From: DASUAS01 sp963750045
Lineage (GTDB): Bacteria; Actinomycetota; Acidimicrobiia; IMCC26256; DASPTH01
DNA length: 64,000 bases
Assembly: GCA_963750045.1 (NCBI GenBank)
Contig: CAVVPD010000005.1
Coordinates: forward strand, 186,001-250,000
Direction: 5' to 3'
The notes below the pieces were generated by a model that was not told the DNA's origin, did not search any database, and saw only the letters and a program-made list of their open reading frames with translations. Below are positions 1 through 8,469 of this stretch, piece by piece. The number at the start of each line of letters is the position of its first letter. Within the stretch, counting starts at the first letter, position 1. A program made the translations under genes and the position numbers.

Positions 1-1
1 C

Positions 2-1174
2 GAGGTCGCCGACGCGGTGGCCCGCTGCCAGGCGGCGGGGATCCGGATCATCATGGTCACCGGCGACCACCCCCGGACCGCGGAGGCCATCGCGCGGCGG
101 TTGGGAATCGTGCGCGGCGAGGCAACCGTGGTCACCGGCGACCTCCTCGACCACATGAGCGACGCCGATCTCGCGGCCCTGCTCCAAGGCGGTGGCGCGG
201 TGGTGTTCGCCCGGTCGTCGCCCGAAGCCAAGCTCCGAATCGCCGATGCGCTCCGCGACGAGGGCGAAGTCGTCGCAATGACCGGCGACGGAGCGAACGA
301 TGCGCCGGCGCTCCACCGCGCGGACATCGGGGTCGCCATGGGGAAGTCGGGCACCGACGTCGCGCGCGAGGCGGCGACCATGATCCTCGTCGACGACAAC
401 TTCGCCAGCATCGTCGCGGCCGTCGAGGAGGGCCGGCGGGTCTATGCCAACGTCAAGAAGTTCATCTTCTACATCTTCGTGCACCTCACACCGGAGGTGG
501 TGCCGTTCCTGCTGTTCGCGCTGTCGGGTGGTGCCATCCCCCTGCCGTTGACCGTGCTGCAGATCCTCGCCATCGACCTCGGCACGGAGACGTTGCCGGC
601 GCTCGCGCTCGGCCGCGAGCGCGCCGAACCCGGGATCATGGACGCGCCGCCCCGAAGCCGCTCCGAGCACGTCGTCGACCGCGACATGCTCCTGCGGGCG
701 TGGCTGTTCCTGGGGGTGATCTCGGCCGCGCTCGTGATGTTCGGCTTCTTCTTCGTGCTCACCTCGGCCGGCTGGCACCCCGGGGATCGGGTCGGCGAAG
801 GTGCCGCGCTCCACCACGCCTACCTGCAGGCCACCACCATGACCTTCCTCGGCATCGTCCTCTGCCAGGTGGGCACGGCGTTCGCCGCCCGGACCGATCG
901 GGTGGCGCTGCGGACCATCGGGCTCTTCACGAACCGGCTGCTCCTGTGGGGCATCGCGTTCGAGCTCGTGTTCGCCGCCGCGCTCGTGTACGTGCCGCCG
1001 TTCCAGGACGTCTTCGGCACCGTGGCGCTGACCCCGGGGATGCTCCTGCTCACGCTTCCGTTCCCCTTCGTCGTGTGGGGGGCGGACGAGATCCACCGCT
1101 GGGTGCGCCGGAACCGGGGGCTCACACGCCCCCCGCTCGACGTCACGAGGACGCGCTCGGCGCCGACGATGTGA
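2..1174 (+). CDS. P-type cation-transporting ATPase, C-terminal part (cut by window edge)
   Basis: The frame is open from base 2 and runs off the left edge, so the actuator domain, the DKTGT phosphorylation loop and the first membrane helices are outside. Visible are the end of the nucleotide-binding/phosphorylation domain with VTGDHPRTAEAIA near the start, SSPEAKLRIADAL, and the hinge signature TGDGANDAPALHRADIG around residue 100. These are followed by about six hydrophobic segments. The membrane part FVHLTPEVVPFLLFAL then IPLPLTVLQILAIDLGTE, followed by EPGIMDAPPR, resembles the Ca2+/Na+,K+ (P2) class of pumps rather than heavy-metal P1B pumps. The transported ion cannot be fixed because the ion-site helix M4 is missing. 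It is the first gene of a + cluster with universal stress proteins, suggesting stress or dormancy-linked ion homeostasis (inference). Confidence 0.93.
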   Translation, partial: EVADAVARCQAAGIRIIMVTGDHPRTAEAIARRLGIVRGEATVVTGDLLDHMSDADLAALLQGGGAVVFARSSPEAKLRIADALRDEGEVVAMTGDGANDAPALHRADIGVAMGKSGTDVAREAATMILVDDNFASIVAAVEEGRRVYANVKKFIFYIFVHLTPEVVPFLLFALSGGAIPLPLTVLQILAIDLGTETLPALALGRERAEPGIMDAPPRSRSEHVVDRDMLLRAWLFLGVISAALVMFGFFFVLTSAGWHPGDRVGEGAALHHAYLQATTMTFLGIVLCQVGTAFAARTDRVALRTIGLFTNRLLLWGIAFELVFAAALVYVPPFQDVFGTVALTPGMLLLTLPFPFVVWGADEIHRWVRRNRGLTRPPLDVTRTRSAPTM

Positions 1175-1256
1175 CCGATGGCCCTGTCCGTTCGACCCGC
1201 GGCGCCCGATGCTGGGCAGAGGGCGCGCGCGGTGTGCCGTCGGAGAGGAGTCGGCG

Positions 1257-1694
1257 ATGACGGAGCGTTCCATCGTGCTCGGGGTCGACCGATCGCCCGG
1301 CGCCGAGGCCGCAATGGCGTGGTGCACTGGAGTCGCCGGGCCGCTCGACGCCGTGGTGATCGCGGTGTACGCGCTCCCGTCCCTGATGCAGTTGGTCCCG
1401 CCCCCCGTCGGCTCGGCGCCGATCTCCTACTCGGAGGAGACCCGCCAAGGGTGCCGGGAGGATCTCGAGCGGAGCTGCGGGCCCCTGCGTGACGCCGGGA
1501 TCGAGTACGAGACCGTGCTGGAGGAGGGGGCCGCGGCCGAGACGCTGATGCGCATCGCCGACGAGCGCGACGCGACCATGATCGTCGTGGGGCGACGCGG
1601 GTCGGGCGGGTTCACCGAGCTCCTGCTCGGCAGCGTGCCGCATCAGCTGTCACACCACGCGCGGCGCCCGGTGGTCGTGGTCCCGGCGCAATGA
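1257..1694 (+). CDS. Universal stress protein (single UspA domain)
   Basis: A 145-residue protein that begins MTERSIVLGVDRS, the usual first beta strand of the UspA fold, and ends with VVGRRGSGGFTELLLGSV before VVVVP. This is the G-x2-G-x9-G-S ATP-binding signature, so nucleotide binding is likely. ATG 1257 was chosen because a GGAGAGGAG ribosome site lies 7 bases upstream; an in-frame GTG/ATG further up would add residues with no similarity. Its stop overlaps the start of the following site-2 protease by four bases (ATGA), so the two are translationally coupled. Function is inferred from family: a cytoplasmic stress sensor or modulator. Confidence 0.9.
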   Translation: MTERSIVLGVDRSPGAEAAMAWCTGVAGPLDAVVIAVYALPSLMQLVPPPVGSAPISYSEETRQGCREDLERSCGPLRDAGIEYETVLEEGAAAETLMRIADERDATMIVVGRRGSGGFTELLLGSVPHQLSHHARRPVVVVPAQ

Positions 1695-2848
1695 GCGACG
1701 GCGTCCCGTCGCCCGCCGGCGCGCCTCCGGCCGCGGATCCTTCGGGGAGACGGCGACGTTCTCTCTCGTTCCCCATCGGCCGGGTGGCGGGCATCCAGGT
1801 GCGGGTGCACGTGACCTTCCTGATCCTGATCCCGCTCTTCGCGATCGCCGGCGCCCAACCGGGGGGCCCGGGCGAGCTGGGCGCGATCGCCTGGCTCTTC
1901 GTCATCTTCGCCTGCGTGCTGGTCCACGAGTTCGCGCACTGCCTCGTGGGCCGACCCCGTGGCGTCGTCGTGCACGAGATCGAGCTGCTGCCGATCGGCG
2001 GGGTCTCGAAGCTCGAGAACCTGCCCGACGTCCCCCGGGACGAGCTGGCGGTGGCCATCGCCGGCCCGCTGGCCAGCCTCGCGATCGCGGCGGTCGCCGC
2101 CGTGCTCGCGGTCGCGTTCGCGCAACCCCTGCTGCCCATCGACCTGTTCGACGGGGGGTTGTTGGCGCGGATCGCGTGGTTCAACGTGATCATCGCTGCG
2201 TTCAACCTCCTGCCCGCGTTCCCGCTCGACGGTGGCCGCGTCTTCCGGGCCGTCCTCGAGGAGCGCGGGATGTCGCTCGAACGGGCGACGAGCGTCGCCG
2301 CTCGCGCCGGTCGGGCCGTCGCGCTGGCGCTCGTCGTCGTCGGGGTCTTCTTCGACGTGTGGCTCGTGCTGATCGGGCTGTTCGTGTACTTCGGCGCCGC
2401 AGCCGAGGAGTCCGCGACGTTCGTGCACGCGCGCTTCCGCGGCCATGTGGTCGGGGATCTGATGCTGCTCGAGCCGGTGGTGGTCGACGCCGCGACGAGC
2501 GTCGCCGCGTTCCGGGCCCTGAGCCGCCGGAGCGCCCAGCGTGCGTTCCCCGTGGTCGGCACCAATGGCTACGAGGGGATGGTCCAGGCGGGCGCCGGGG
2601 GCGGCGTCGATCCCGAGGTCCCCGTGGCCACCCTCGAGGATCGGACCGCGCCGATCGTGACGCCGACCGACGAGCTGGAGCAGTGCCTCGCCGCGGTCGC
2701 CACGTCGCCCGGCCGGGCCGCGGCGGTGTTGGAGGGATCGGAGGTGGTCGGCGTGCTCCGGGTCGAGGAGCTGCAGCATCTGCTGGCCGATCCGCTCCCG
2801 CTCGACGCCGGCACCGGCACCGGTGAGGGAGGAGGAGGGCCTCGGTGA
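1691..2848 (+). CDS. Site-2 protease family zinc metalloprotease (M50) with C-terminal CBS-like region
   Basis: A 385-residue membrane protein. The zinc-binding HEFAH motif is at residues 79-83 within a hydrophobic segment, and the third metal-ligand motif NLLPAFPLDGGR is at about 172-183; both are diagnostic for intramembrane site-2 proteases. At least five hydrophobic helices are visible in the first 235 residues. The C-terminal 140 residues (GHVVGDLMLLEPVVVDAATSV onward) look like a CBS-pair, the layout of actinobacterial Rip-type and archaeal S2P proteins. The family cleaves transmembrane anti-sigma factors or other membrane substrates; the CBS region may sense nucleotides. It lies between two universal stress protein genes with four-base overlaps on both sides, so it is probably co-translated with them. 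The substrate is unknown. Confidence 0.92.
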   Translation: MSDGVPSPAGAPPAADPSGRRRRSLSFPIGRVAGIQVRVHVTFLILIPLFAIAGAQPGGPGELGAIAWLFVIFACVLVHEFAHCLVGRPRGVVVHEIELLPIGGVSKLENLPDVPRDELAVAIAGPLASLAIAAVAAVLAVAFAQPLLPIDLFDGGLLARIAWFNVIIAAFNLLPAFPLDGGRVFRAVLEERGMSLERATSVAARAGRAVALALVVVGVFFDVWLVLIGLFVYFGAAAEESATFVHARFRGHVVGDLMLLEPVVVDAATSVAAFRALSRRSAQRAFPVVGTNGYEGMVQAGAGGGVDPEVPVATLEDRTAPIVTPTDELEQCLAAVATSPGRAAAVLEGSEVVGVLRVEELQHLLADPLPLDAGTGTGEGGGGPR

Positions 2849-3666
2849 CCAAGACCGTGTTCGTGCCGCTCGACGGTTCGGAGCGGGCCGAGGCCGCGCT
2901 GGCGCCGGCAACGGCCCTCGCGGTCCGCACCGGCGCCGAGCTGGTGTTGATCACCGCCCGCGGTCCGAGATCCGCCGACCACGTCGCCGAGTCGTACCTC
3001 GACGTCCTCACCGCGTTCTCCGCCGAGACGGTACCGACCCGTCCGCTGGTGCTCCACGACCGTGAGCCGGCCGACGCCGTGGCCCTCGCCGCCGAGGCCG
3101 AGGACTCGTTGGTCTGCATGACCACCCACGGTCGCAGCGGGCTGGGCGTGACCATGCTCGGGAGCGTCGCCGAGGAGTGCGTCCGCCGGAGTCCGGCGCC
3201 GGTCGTCCTGATCGGGCCGCACGTCGATCCCGACTGGCGGCTCGCCGACGCGCCGATCGTGGTCGCCGGCTACGACGGTTCGCCGATGGCGCGCGAGGTC
3301 GCGCTGGCTGCCGGGCGACTCGCGGCCGAGCTCGGCGGCAAGGTGAGTGTCGTCGAGGTGGTGCGCCCGAGTGACGTCGTCACCACCGGTGGCTTCGCGC
3401 GCGGAGAGTTCGAACAGCTGGAAGCGCTCGTCGCGGAGCTGGGCACGGGCATCGCGCCCGCCGATTCCGAGGTCGTCGACGGCTTCGACCCCGCCGAGGT
3501 GCTGGTGGCCCGACTCGCGCTCCCGCAGGTGTCGCTGCTCGCGGTCGCGAGCCACGGTCGCTCGGGAGTGACCCGGATCGCGGTGGGCAGCGTGACGGCG
3601 CGGACCGTGCGTCACGCCGCGAGCCCCGTGTTCGTCACCGGCCCCGGTTACGGCGGAGGCGGTTGA
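2845..3666 (+). CDS. Universal stress protein with two tandem UspA domains
   Basis: A 273-residue protein made of two UspA domains. Domain 1 starts KTVFVPLDGSERAEAAL and ends with TTHGRSGLGVTMLGSV. Domain 2 starts IVVAGYDGSPMAREVAL and ends with ASHGRSGVTRIAVGSV. Both therefore keep the G-x2-G-x9-GS ATP-binding loop. The GTG start at 2845 overlaps the protease stop (GTGA). The 3' end overlaps the convergent DinB-like gene by 19 bases, with no terminator visible between them. It is the last gene of the ATPase-Usp-protease-Usp cluster, a combination consistent with response to energy limitation or hypoxia (inference). Confidence 0.93.
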   Translation: MTKTVFVPLDGSERAEAALAPATALAVRTGAELVLITARGPRSADHVAESYLDVLTAFSAETVPTRPLVLHDREPADAVALAAEAEDSLVCMTTHGRSGLGVTMLGSVAEECVRRSPAPVVLIGPHVDPDWRLADAPIVVAGYDGSPMAREVALAAGRLAAELGGKVSVVEVVRPSDVVTTGGFARGEFEQLEALVAELGTGIAPADSEVVDGFDPAEVLVARLALPQVSLLAVASHGRSGVTRIAVGSVTARTVRHAASPVFVTGPGYGGGG

Positions 3667-4268
3667 CGGCCCTGCCGCTCCTCGGCGAACCCCCGCTGTT
3701 CGCGGGCGAGCCGGAGCGCCGTGCGGGCGTCGTGGAGGTGGTGGAGCGCCTCGTGTTCCGCTTCGCCCAGCAGCTGGCGGGCCGTGATCCGGCGGCCGGA
3801 CCGCCGGGCGGCCCGCTCCCAGGCGTTGGGGTCGGCGCGGCTGATGACGTGGGCCAGGTCCTCGGTCGCAGCGGAGATCGAGGCGAGCACCGCGTGGCGG
3901 CTCGCGGTCCGCGCCGATGCGGTCACGGCCTCGAGGTGGGGTGGCGAGAGCTCGCGATCACCTTCGTCGAAGACGAGCACCAGCCGTTTCGACGTGGAAT
4001 GGAGCAGTTCCGCGACGTGGGCGCCGTGCTCGATGGCCGACCAGCCGGCGGCCGGCCGCCGGGCGTGGAGAAGCTCGTCGGGCGCGTCCGGGTCCGCGAA
4101 GACCTGTCGGTACTGCGCCGGAATCCGCTGCAGGAGCGCGACCGCGGCGCTCGGGCGGGTGTCGGACACCCGGAAGCCGCAGGCCGCGCAGTCCTCGACG
4201 GCCGCGCTCCCGACCGCGGCCCTCGTCCCCGGACCGAGGTCGGAGTGGAGACGAGCAACGGTCTGCAT
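3648..4268 (-). CDS. DinB-like (DinB_2) family protein
   Basis: A 206-residue protein read from ATG 4268; extending to an upstream ATG at 4361 adds unrelated basic residues. The start carries a CAACGF knuckle, followed by RIPAQYRQVFA, AGWSAIEHGAHVAELLH and a late HEALHHLHD helix. This order (short Cys motif, conserved W/EH helix, HExxHHLHD) is that of actinobacterial DinB_2 proteins, four-helix metal-binding proteins related to mycothiol-dependent transferases. The histidines in IEHGAH and HEALHH are the likely metal ligands. Reaction unknown. It is convergent with and overlaps the Usp gene by 19 bp and is divergent from the PPOX gene at 4379. Confidence 0.82.
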   Translation of the reverse strand: MQTVARLHSDLGPGTRAAVGSAAVEDCAACGFRVSDTRPSAAVALLQRIPAQYRQVFADPDAPDELLHARRPAAGWSAIEHGAHVAELLHSTSKRLVLVFDEGDRELSPPHLEAVTASARTASRHAVLASISAATEDLAHVISRADPNAWERAARRSGRRITARQLLGEAEHEALHHLHDARTALRLAREQRGFAEERQGRQPPPP

Positions 4269-4378
4269 GGGTCGGACTCTGCGGACGCGGAGCCCGGTTG
4301 CGTAGAGGCGAAGGTCCCGGAGGGATCCCCCGGGCGGTCGCCGTGCCAGAGTGCGGTGCACGGAACGGAGGAGACGTC

Positions 4379-4841
4379 ATGGCCCCGAAATTCGCGACCG
4401 CCCGGCGCGTGGAACGCGACGAGCTCCTGGAGTTCGTCCGCAGCCGCCACCGGTGCCTGCTCGCCACGACGCGTCACGACGGCCGCCCGCAGCTCTCGCC
4501 GGTGACGTTCGGCGTCGACGCCGAGGACCGCGTCGTGATCTCGACCTATCCGGAGCGGGCCAAGGCCCGCAACGCGGCGGGTCAACCCGCTCGTGTCGGT
4601 CTGTGTGCAATCCGACGACTGGAGCGGAGAGTACGTCCAGGTCGACGGGCGCGCCGAGGTGCTCGACATGCCCGAGGCGCTCGACGGTCTCGTCGAGTAC
4701 TTCCGTGTGATCTCCGGCGAGCATCCCGACTGGGACGAGTACCGCGACGCGATGCGCAGGCAGGACAAGTCGCTGGTGCGCATCACCATCGACCGGTGGG
4801 GTCCCATCGCCACCGGCGGCTTCCCGCCGCCCGGGCGCTGA
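4379..4841 (+). CDS. PPOX-class F420/FMN-dependent oxidoreductase, frameshifted
   Basis: About 153 residues once one extra base near 4573-4583 is skipped. The first half runs MAPKFATARRVERDELLEFV, RHRCLLATTRHDGRPQLSPV and VVISTYPERAKARN. The second half, in the next frame, continues with NPLVSVCVQSDDWSGEYVQV, ending DRWGPIATGGFPPPGR. Together they give the split-barrel pyridoxamine-oxidase-like fold typical of actinobacterial F420- or FMN-dependent reductases (TIGR03618-like). ATG 4379 follows GGAGGAG at 4367-4373. Family members reduce or oxidise small substrates using F420H2; the exact substrate is unknown. Either an assembly indel or a recent null mutation; I favour the former because 16 other genes show the same pattern. 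Confidence 0.8.
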
Positions 4842-4852
4842 GGCGGCGGCGG

Positions 4853-6034
4853 TCACCCGTCGGTCGGGGGAATCTCCTCGTCGACGGCGCGTGCTTCGGG
4901 GCGCTCGTGGTACGTGAGCTCCTCGGTCACCGCGATCGCCAGCATGCCGAGGGCCACGGTGGCGAGGAGCCAGATCGGGTCCTGCGCGGCCACGAGCAGG
5001 AGCGCGGCCTCGGTGACCACCAGGATCGCGAGGCGCGGCCCGAGCACGTGGCCGCACGTGCGCCAGTAGACGAACGCCGAAGTTCCGACGAAGAGCGCGA
5101 CACCGACACCGAGGGAGGCGACGACCTCTCCCGAAGCCGCGACGTCCGGGTGGTGGACGATCTCCTCGACCGCCACCGAGAACGCGACGATCCCGCACAC
5201 GAGCGGGAAGTGGCCGAAGCTGAAGGCGTCGCGGGCGACCACCCCGATGCCGGACGCCGCCGCGGCCAGGCCCCGTTCGGTCGCCTCCTTCAACCATCCG
5301 AAGTAGGTCCACCACAGCAGGCAGGCGACGGTCAACGCCGCGATCACGTCACCCATCAACGCCGCGGTGCGATCCGCGCCGCTGATCGCCGTGGCCGCCA
5401 CGACCAGCGACTCGCCGAGCGCGATGATCACGAAGAGCCCGTGCCGCTCGCTGAAGTGGGCGGGTCGGATGTCCCACGCACGGCTGCGCCGCGCCGCGTT
5501 CCCCGCCGCGAACAAATCCGCCGCGATCGCGGCCGTCCAGATCCAGTTGCGGGCGGGAGGGTCGACGAACGCCCCGGCCAGCACGAGCGCGAGCCCGACC
5601 AGGGACAGCGCGACCCACACGAATACGGTGCCGGGGTCGCGCGACTCGTGCTCGTGATCCACGCCGATCTGCAACCCGAGACCGAGCAGCCGCACCAGCA
5701 GGTACGGCACCACGAACCACAGGACCTCGGGCCCGAACGCGCGCGTGACCGACGTCGCCATGATGAACGCGATGCCGGTCGCCACCAGCGTGATGACCCG
5801 CACGACGTCGTGCGTCGTGTCGGCCGGGTTGAGGGTCCAGGTGAACTGGGTCCACGCCCACCAGATGAGCCAGAACAGCAGCAACGACCGGGCTACGCCG
5901 CTCCACGTGAGGTGCGACGCCGTCAGCGCGGTGATCTCGGTGACGGCGAACACGAACACGAGGTCGAAGAACAGCTCGACGAACGTGACCGCCTGGTCGT
6001 CAGGCGCATGGAGCGGGCGGCGCGGACTCACCAT
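4853..6034 (-). CDS. Low temperature requirement A (LtrA) family membrane protein
   Basis: A 393-residue integral membrane protein with many hydrophobic helices. The N-terminal signature VTFVELFFDLVFVFAVTEIT is characteristic of LtrA proteins, as are WWAWTQFTWTLNPADTTHDVV and the later RPAHFSERHGLFVIIALGES block with its conserved ERHGLFVIIALGES core. The molecular role of LtrA is not settled; the Listeria protein was named for growth at low temperature. It lies 24 bases downstream of the SDR on the same strand and could be co-transcribed with it and the ligase. It ends 11 bases from the convergent PPOX gene. Confidence 0.88.
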   Translation of the reverse strand: MVSPRRPLHAPDDQAVTFVELFFDLVFVFAVTEITALTASHLTWSGVARSLLLFWLIWWAWTQFTWTLNPADTTHDVVRVITLVATGIAFIMATSVTRAFGPEVLWFVVPYLLVRLLGLGLQIGVDHEHESRDPGTVFVWVALSLVGLALVLAGAFVDPPARNWIWTAAIAADLFAAGNAARRSRAWDIRPAHFSERHGLFVIIALGESLVVAATAISGADRTAALMGDVIAALTVACLLWWTYFGWLKEATERGLAAAASGIGVVARDAFSFGHFPLVCGIVAFSVAVEEIVHHPDVAASGEVVASLGVGVALFVGTSAFVYWRTCGHVLGPRLAILVVTEAALLLVAAQDPIWLLATVALGMLAIAVTEELTYHERPEARAVDEEIPPTDG

Positions 6035-6058
6035 GCGCGCTCGCTCACGGGCTCCGAC

Positions 6059-6842
6059 CTAGAGCGGGGTGACATACGCTCCGGTGATCCCGCCGTCGAC
6101 GAGGAAGCTCGACGCGGTGACGAACGACGAGTCGTCACTGGCGAGGAACGCGACCGCGGCTGCGATCTCCTCGGGTTCCGCGAACCGGCCGAGCGGGATG
6201 TGCACGAGCCGGCGTCGGGCGCGCTCGGGATCCTGGGCGAAGAGCTCCTGCAGGAGCGGCGTGTTCACCGGGCCGGGACAGAGCGCGTTGACCCGGATGC
6301 CGTCCACGCGCGAACTGGACGCCGAGCTCTCGCGACAAAGCGAGGACACCACCCTTCGACGCGGTGTAGGAGATCTGCGACGTCGCCGAACCCATCGTCG
6401 CGACGAACGATGCGGTGTTGATGATCGATCCCTTGCCCTGGCGCTGCATGATCGGGAGCACGGCCTTGCAGCACAGGTAGACCGAGGTGAGGTTCACGTC
6501 CTGGACCCGTTGCCACGCATCGAGCCCGGTCGAGAGGATCGAGTCGTCGTCGGGAGGCGAGATACCGGCATTGTGGAAGGAGACGTCGACCGCGCCGAAG
6601 TCGCCGACCGTGGTCGCGAACAGGTGCTCGACCTGATCGGGCGCGCTGACGTCGGCGGCCACGAAGTGCCCGCCCACCGCGTCAGCCGCCGACGCGCCGG
6701 CATCCGGATCGAGGTCGGCGATCACCACGGTCGCGCCTTCGGCCGCCAGCCGGCGCGCCGACGCGAGGCCGATCCCGCTGCCCCCGCCCGTGACCACGGC
6801 GACGCGACCCGCCAGCCGCGGCTCAGAGGCGTTCGAAGCCAC
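6059..6842 (-). CDS. SDR family oxidoreductase, frameshifted
   Basis: A short-chain dehydrogenase of about 260 residues. It shows the NAD(P) loop VAVVTGGGSGIGLASARRLA, VSFHNAGISPP, a serine block INTASFVATMGSATSQIS and YTASKGG (Tyr-x3-Lys). After one frame change near 6310 the chain continues DGIRVNALCPGPVNTPLLQE and finishes VDGGITGAYVTPL. The GTG at 6842 is preferred because it begins just ahead of SEPRLAGRVAVV; it lies inside the end of the upstream ligase gene (20 bp overlap), implying coupling. Substrate unknown. The pairing with a glutamine-synthetase-like ligase suggests amine or amino-alcohol metabolism (inference). Confidence 0.85.
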
Positions 6843-8202
6843 GGATCCGCTCCCAGTCGGTGACGGTGGACTCGAACGCGTCGAGCTCGACGCGAGCTGC
6901 GTGCACGTAGTGCTCCACCACGTCGGCGCCGAATGCCTCGGCGGCGACCGGGCTCGCACTCAGGAGGTCGGCGGCGGCACCGAGGGTCGAGGGCACGCGG
7001 GTCGCGTCCGACGCATACGCGTCGCCCGCGACCGGCGCCGCCAACGGGAGCTCGCGGTCGATCCCGTGGAGACCGGCCGCGACGAGCGCTGCGACCGCGA
7101 GGTAGGGGTTCACGTCGCCCCCGGGGACGCGCGTCTCGAGGTGCAGCGACGGCCCGCGTCCGACGACGCGTAGCGCGCACGTTCGGTTGTCGAGACCCCA
7201 CGCGATCGCGGTCGGGGCGAAGCTCCCGTCGACGTAACGCTTGTAGGAGTTGACGTTCGGAGCGAAGAAGCAGGTGAGCTCACGCAGGCACGCGAGCTCA
7301 CCGGCGAGGAAGTGTTCCATCAGGGGCGAGAACCCGTGCGGCCCGGTGCCGGCGAGCACGGGCTCACCGCCGGCGGACCGGAGGCTGATGTGCACGTGGC
7401 ACGAGTTCCCCTCGCGCTCGTCGAACTTCGCCATGAAGGTGAGGCTGCAACCTTCCTGGTGCGCGATCTCCTTGGCGGCGGTCTTGTAGACGCTGTGGTT
7501 GTCACAGGTGCTGAGCGCGTCCGCGTAGCGGAACGTGATCTCGTGCTGTCCGAGATTGCACTCGCCCTTCGCCGACTCGACCGTCATGCCCGCGGTCTGC
7601 ATGTCGTTGCGGATGCGGCGGAGCAGGGGCTCCACCCGGGCGGTGCCGAGCAGCGAGTAGTCGACGTTGTAGTCGTTGGCCGGCTGCAGCCCGCGGTACG
7701 AGCGGGCCCACGCCGACTCGTAGGTGTCACGGAACACGATGAACTCCAGCTCCGTGCCGACGTCGGCGGCGAGCCCGTGGGCCGCGAGCCGGTCGAGCTG
7801 GGCTCGGAGGACCTGGCGCGGAGACGGACGGACCGGGCTGCCGTCGTCCTCGACCACGTCGCACAGCACGAGCGCGGTGGCCTCGTGCCAGGGGACGACC
7901 CGCAGCGTGTCGAGATCGGGTCGGAGCACGAAGTCGCCGTAGCCGCGTTCCCACGACGTCAGTGGGTAGCCGCTCACGGTGGTCATCTCCACGTCGACGC
8001 CGAGGAGGTAGTTGCAGGCTTCGGCGCCGTGCGCGGCGACGTCGTCGAGGAAGTGGCCGGCCGCGCACCGCTTGCCCTGCAGGCGTCCCTGCATGTCGGT
8101 CATGGCGACCAGCACGGTGTCGATCCGGCCCTCGGCCACCATCGCGGTGAGCTCACCGATCGACAGTGGCGGCTCCGGCCGTCGACCGGGATGCTCGTGC
8201 AC
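6823..8202 (-). CDS. Glutamine synthetase family ligase (GlnA/PuuA-like)
   Basis: A 459-residue protein with the full glutamine synthetase catalytic fold: N-terminal beta-grasp (IDTVLVAMTDMQGRLQGKR), first metal site GTELEFIVF, ECNLGQHEITF, GNSCHVHISL, NSYKRYVDGSFAP, and the glutamate-loop/adenine region LETRVPGGDVNPYLAVAAL. The adenylylation tyrosine motif of GlnA type I-beta is absent, so this is more likely one of the gamma-glutamylating relatives (polyamine, ethanolamine or amino-acid ligases) than the housekeeping enzyme. The start is a GTG 6 bases after a TAGGGT element, so the message is probably leaderless. It overlaps the SDR gene downstream. Confidence 0.92.
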   Translation of the reverse strand: MHEHPGRRPEPPLSIGELTAMVAEGRIDTVLVAMTDMQGRLQGKRCAAGHFLDDVAAHGAEACNYLLGVDVEMTTVSGYPLTSWERGYGDFVLRPDLDTLRVVPWHEATALVLCDVVEDDGSPVRPSPRQVLRAQLDRLAAHGLAADVGTELEFIVFRDTYESAWARSYRGLQPANDYNVDYSLLGTARVEPLLRRIRNDMQTAGMTVESAKGECNLGQHEITFRYADALSTCDNHSVYKTAAKEIAHQEGCSLTFMAKFDEREGNSCHVHISLRSAGGEPVLAGTGPHGFSPLMEHFLAGELACLRELTCFFAPNVNSYKRYVDGSFAPTAIAWGLDNRTCALRVVGRGPSLHLETRVPGGDVNPYLAVAALVAAGLHGIDRELPLAAPVAGDAYASDATRVPSTLGAAADLLSASPVAAEAFGADVVEHYVHAARVELDAFESTVTDWERIRGFERL

Positions 8203-8208
8203 CGACGA

Positions 8209-8214
8209 ACCCTA
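8209..8214 (-). promoter_or_regulatory. Putative -10 element (TAGGGT) of a leaderless promoter for the glutamine-synthetase-like gene
   Basis: On the minus strand TAGGGT lies 6 bases before the GTG at 8202, and no Shine-Dalgarno sequence is present. Actinobacterial -10 boxes follow TANNNT and transcription usually starts 6-8 bases later, which would place +1 at or next to the start codon. No convincing -35 is seen. Confidence 0.45.
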
Positions 8215-8280
8215 CCAACCGCGAGTTGGCGGCCTACGCTGACCCCGTCGCTTCGTGAGCCATCGGACAGGAGCATCCAC

Positions 8281-8433
8281 ATGGAGACGCCGCGAGACGA
8301 GGACCGGTCGCCGAAGCCGGACGTACGAGAACTACGAGAAGAGGTCGAGGAGATCCTCGACGAAGCCGGGGCGAACGAGGGCATCGCCGCCGGTTCGCGC
8401 GAGACCGACGTCGACGAAGCCCCGACTTCCTGA
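8281..8433 (+). CDS. Small acidic hypothetical protein (50 residues)
   Basis: A 50-residue open frame starting METPRDEDRS. AGGAG at 8269-8273 lies 7 bases before the ATG, and a TACGCT -10-like hexamer is at 8235-8240. The product is very acidic, with a predicted amphipathic helix (VRELREEVEEILDEAG) and a disordered tail. Size, acidity and helix recall the prokaryotic ubiquitin-like protein Pup, but the diagnostic C-terminal GGQ/GGE is absent (it ends DEAPTS), so I do not call it Pup. It is divergent from the ligase gene and convergent with the ABC exporter. No family recognised. Confidence 0.5.
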   Translation: METPRDEDRSPKPDVRELREEVEEILDEAGANEGIAAGSRETDVDEAPTS

Positions 8434-8469
8434 CCGGCACGGCCGCGCCCGGGCCGACGTCCGTGGCTG

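Noticed and set aside
3917..6421. An 834-codon plus-strand frame covering the DinB, PPOX and LtrA region
   Set aside because: Only the short stretch from 4379 to about 4578 is real coding sequence (PPOX); the rest is antisense to LtrA and the SDR.
8281..8433. Small acidic protein as Pup
   Set aside because: No C-terminal GGQ or GGE and no proteasome genes nearby.
8432..8469. GC-rich gap between the small acidic gene and the ABC gene as a terminator
   Set aside because: Several short palindromic bits but no stem long enough to call.
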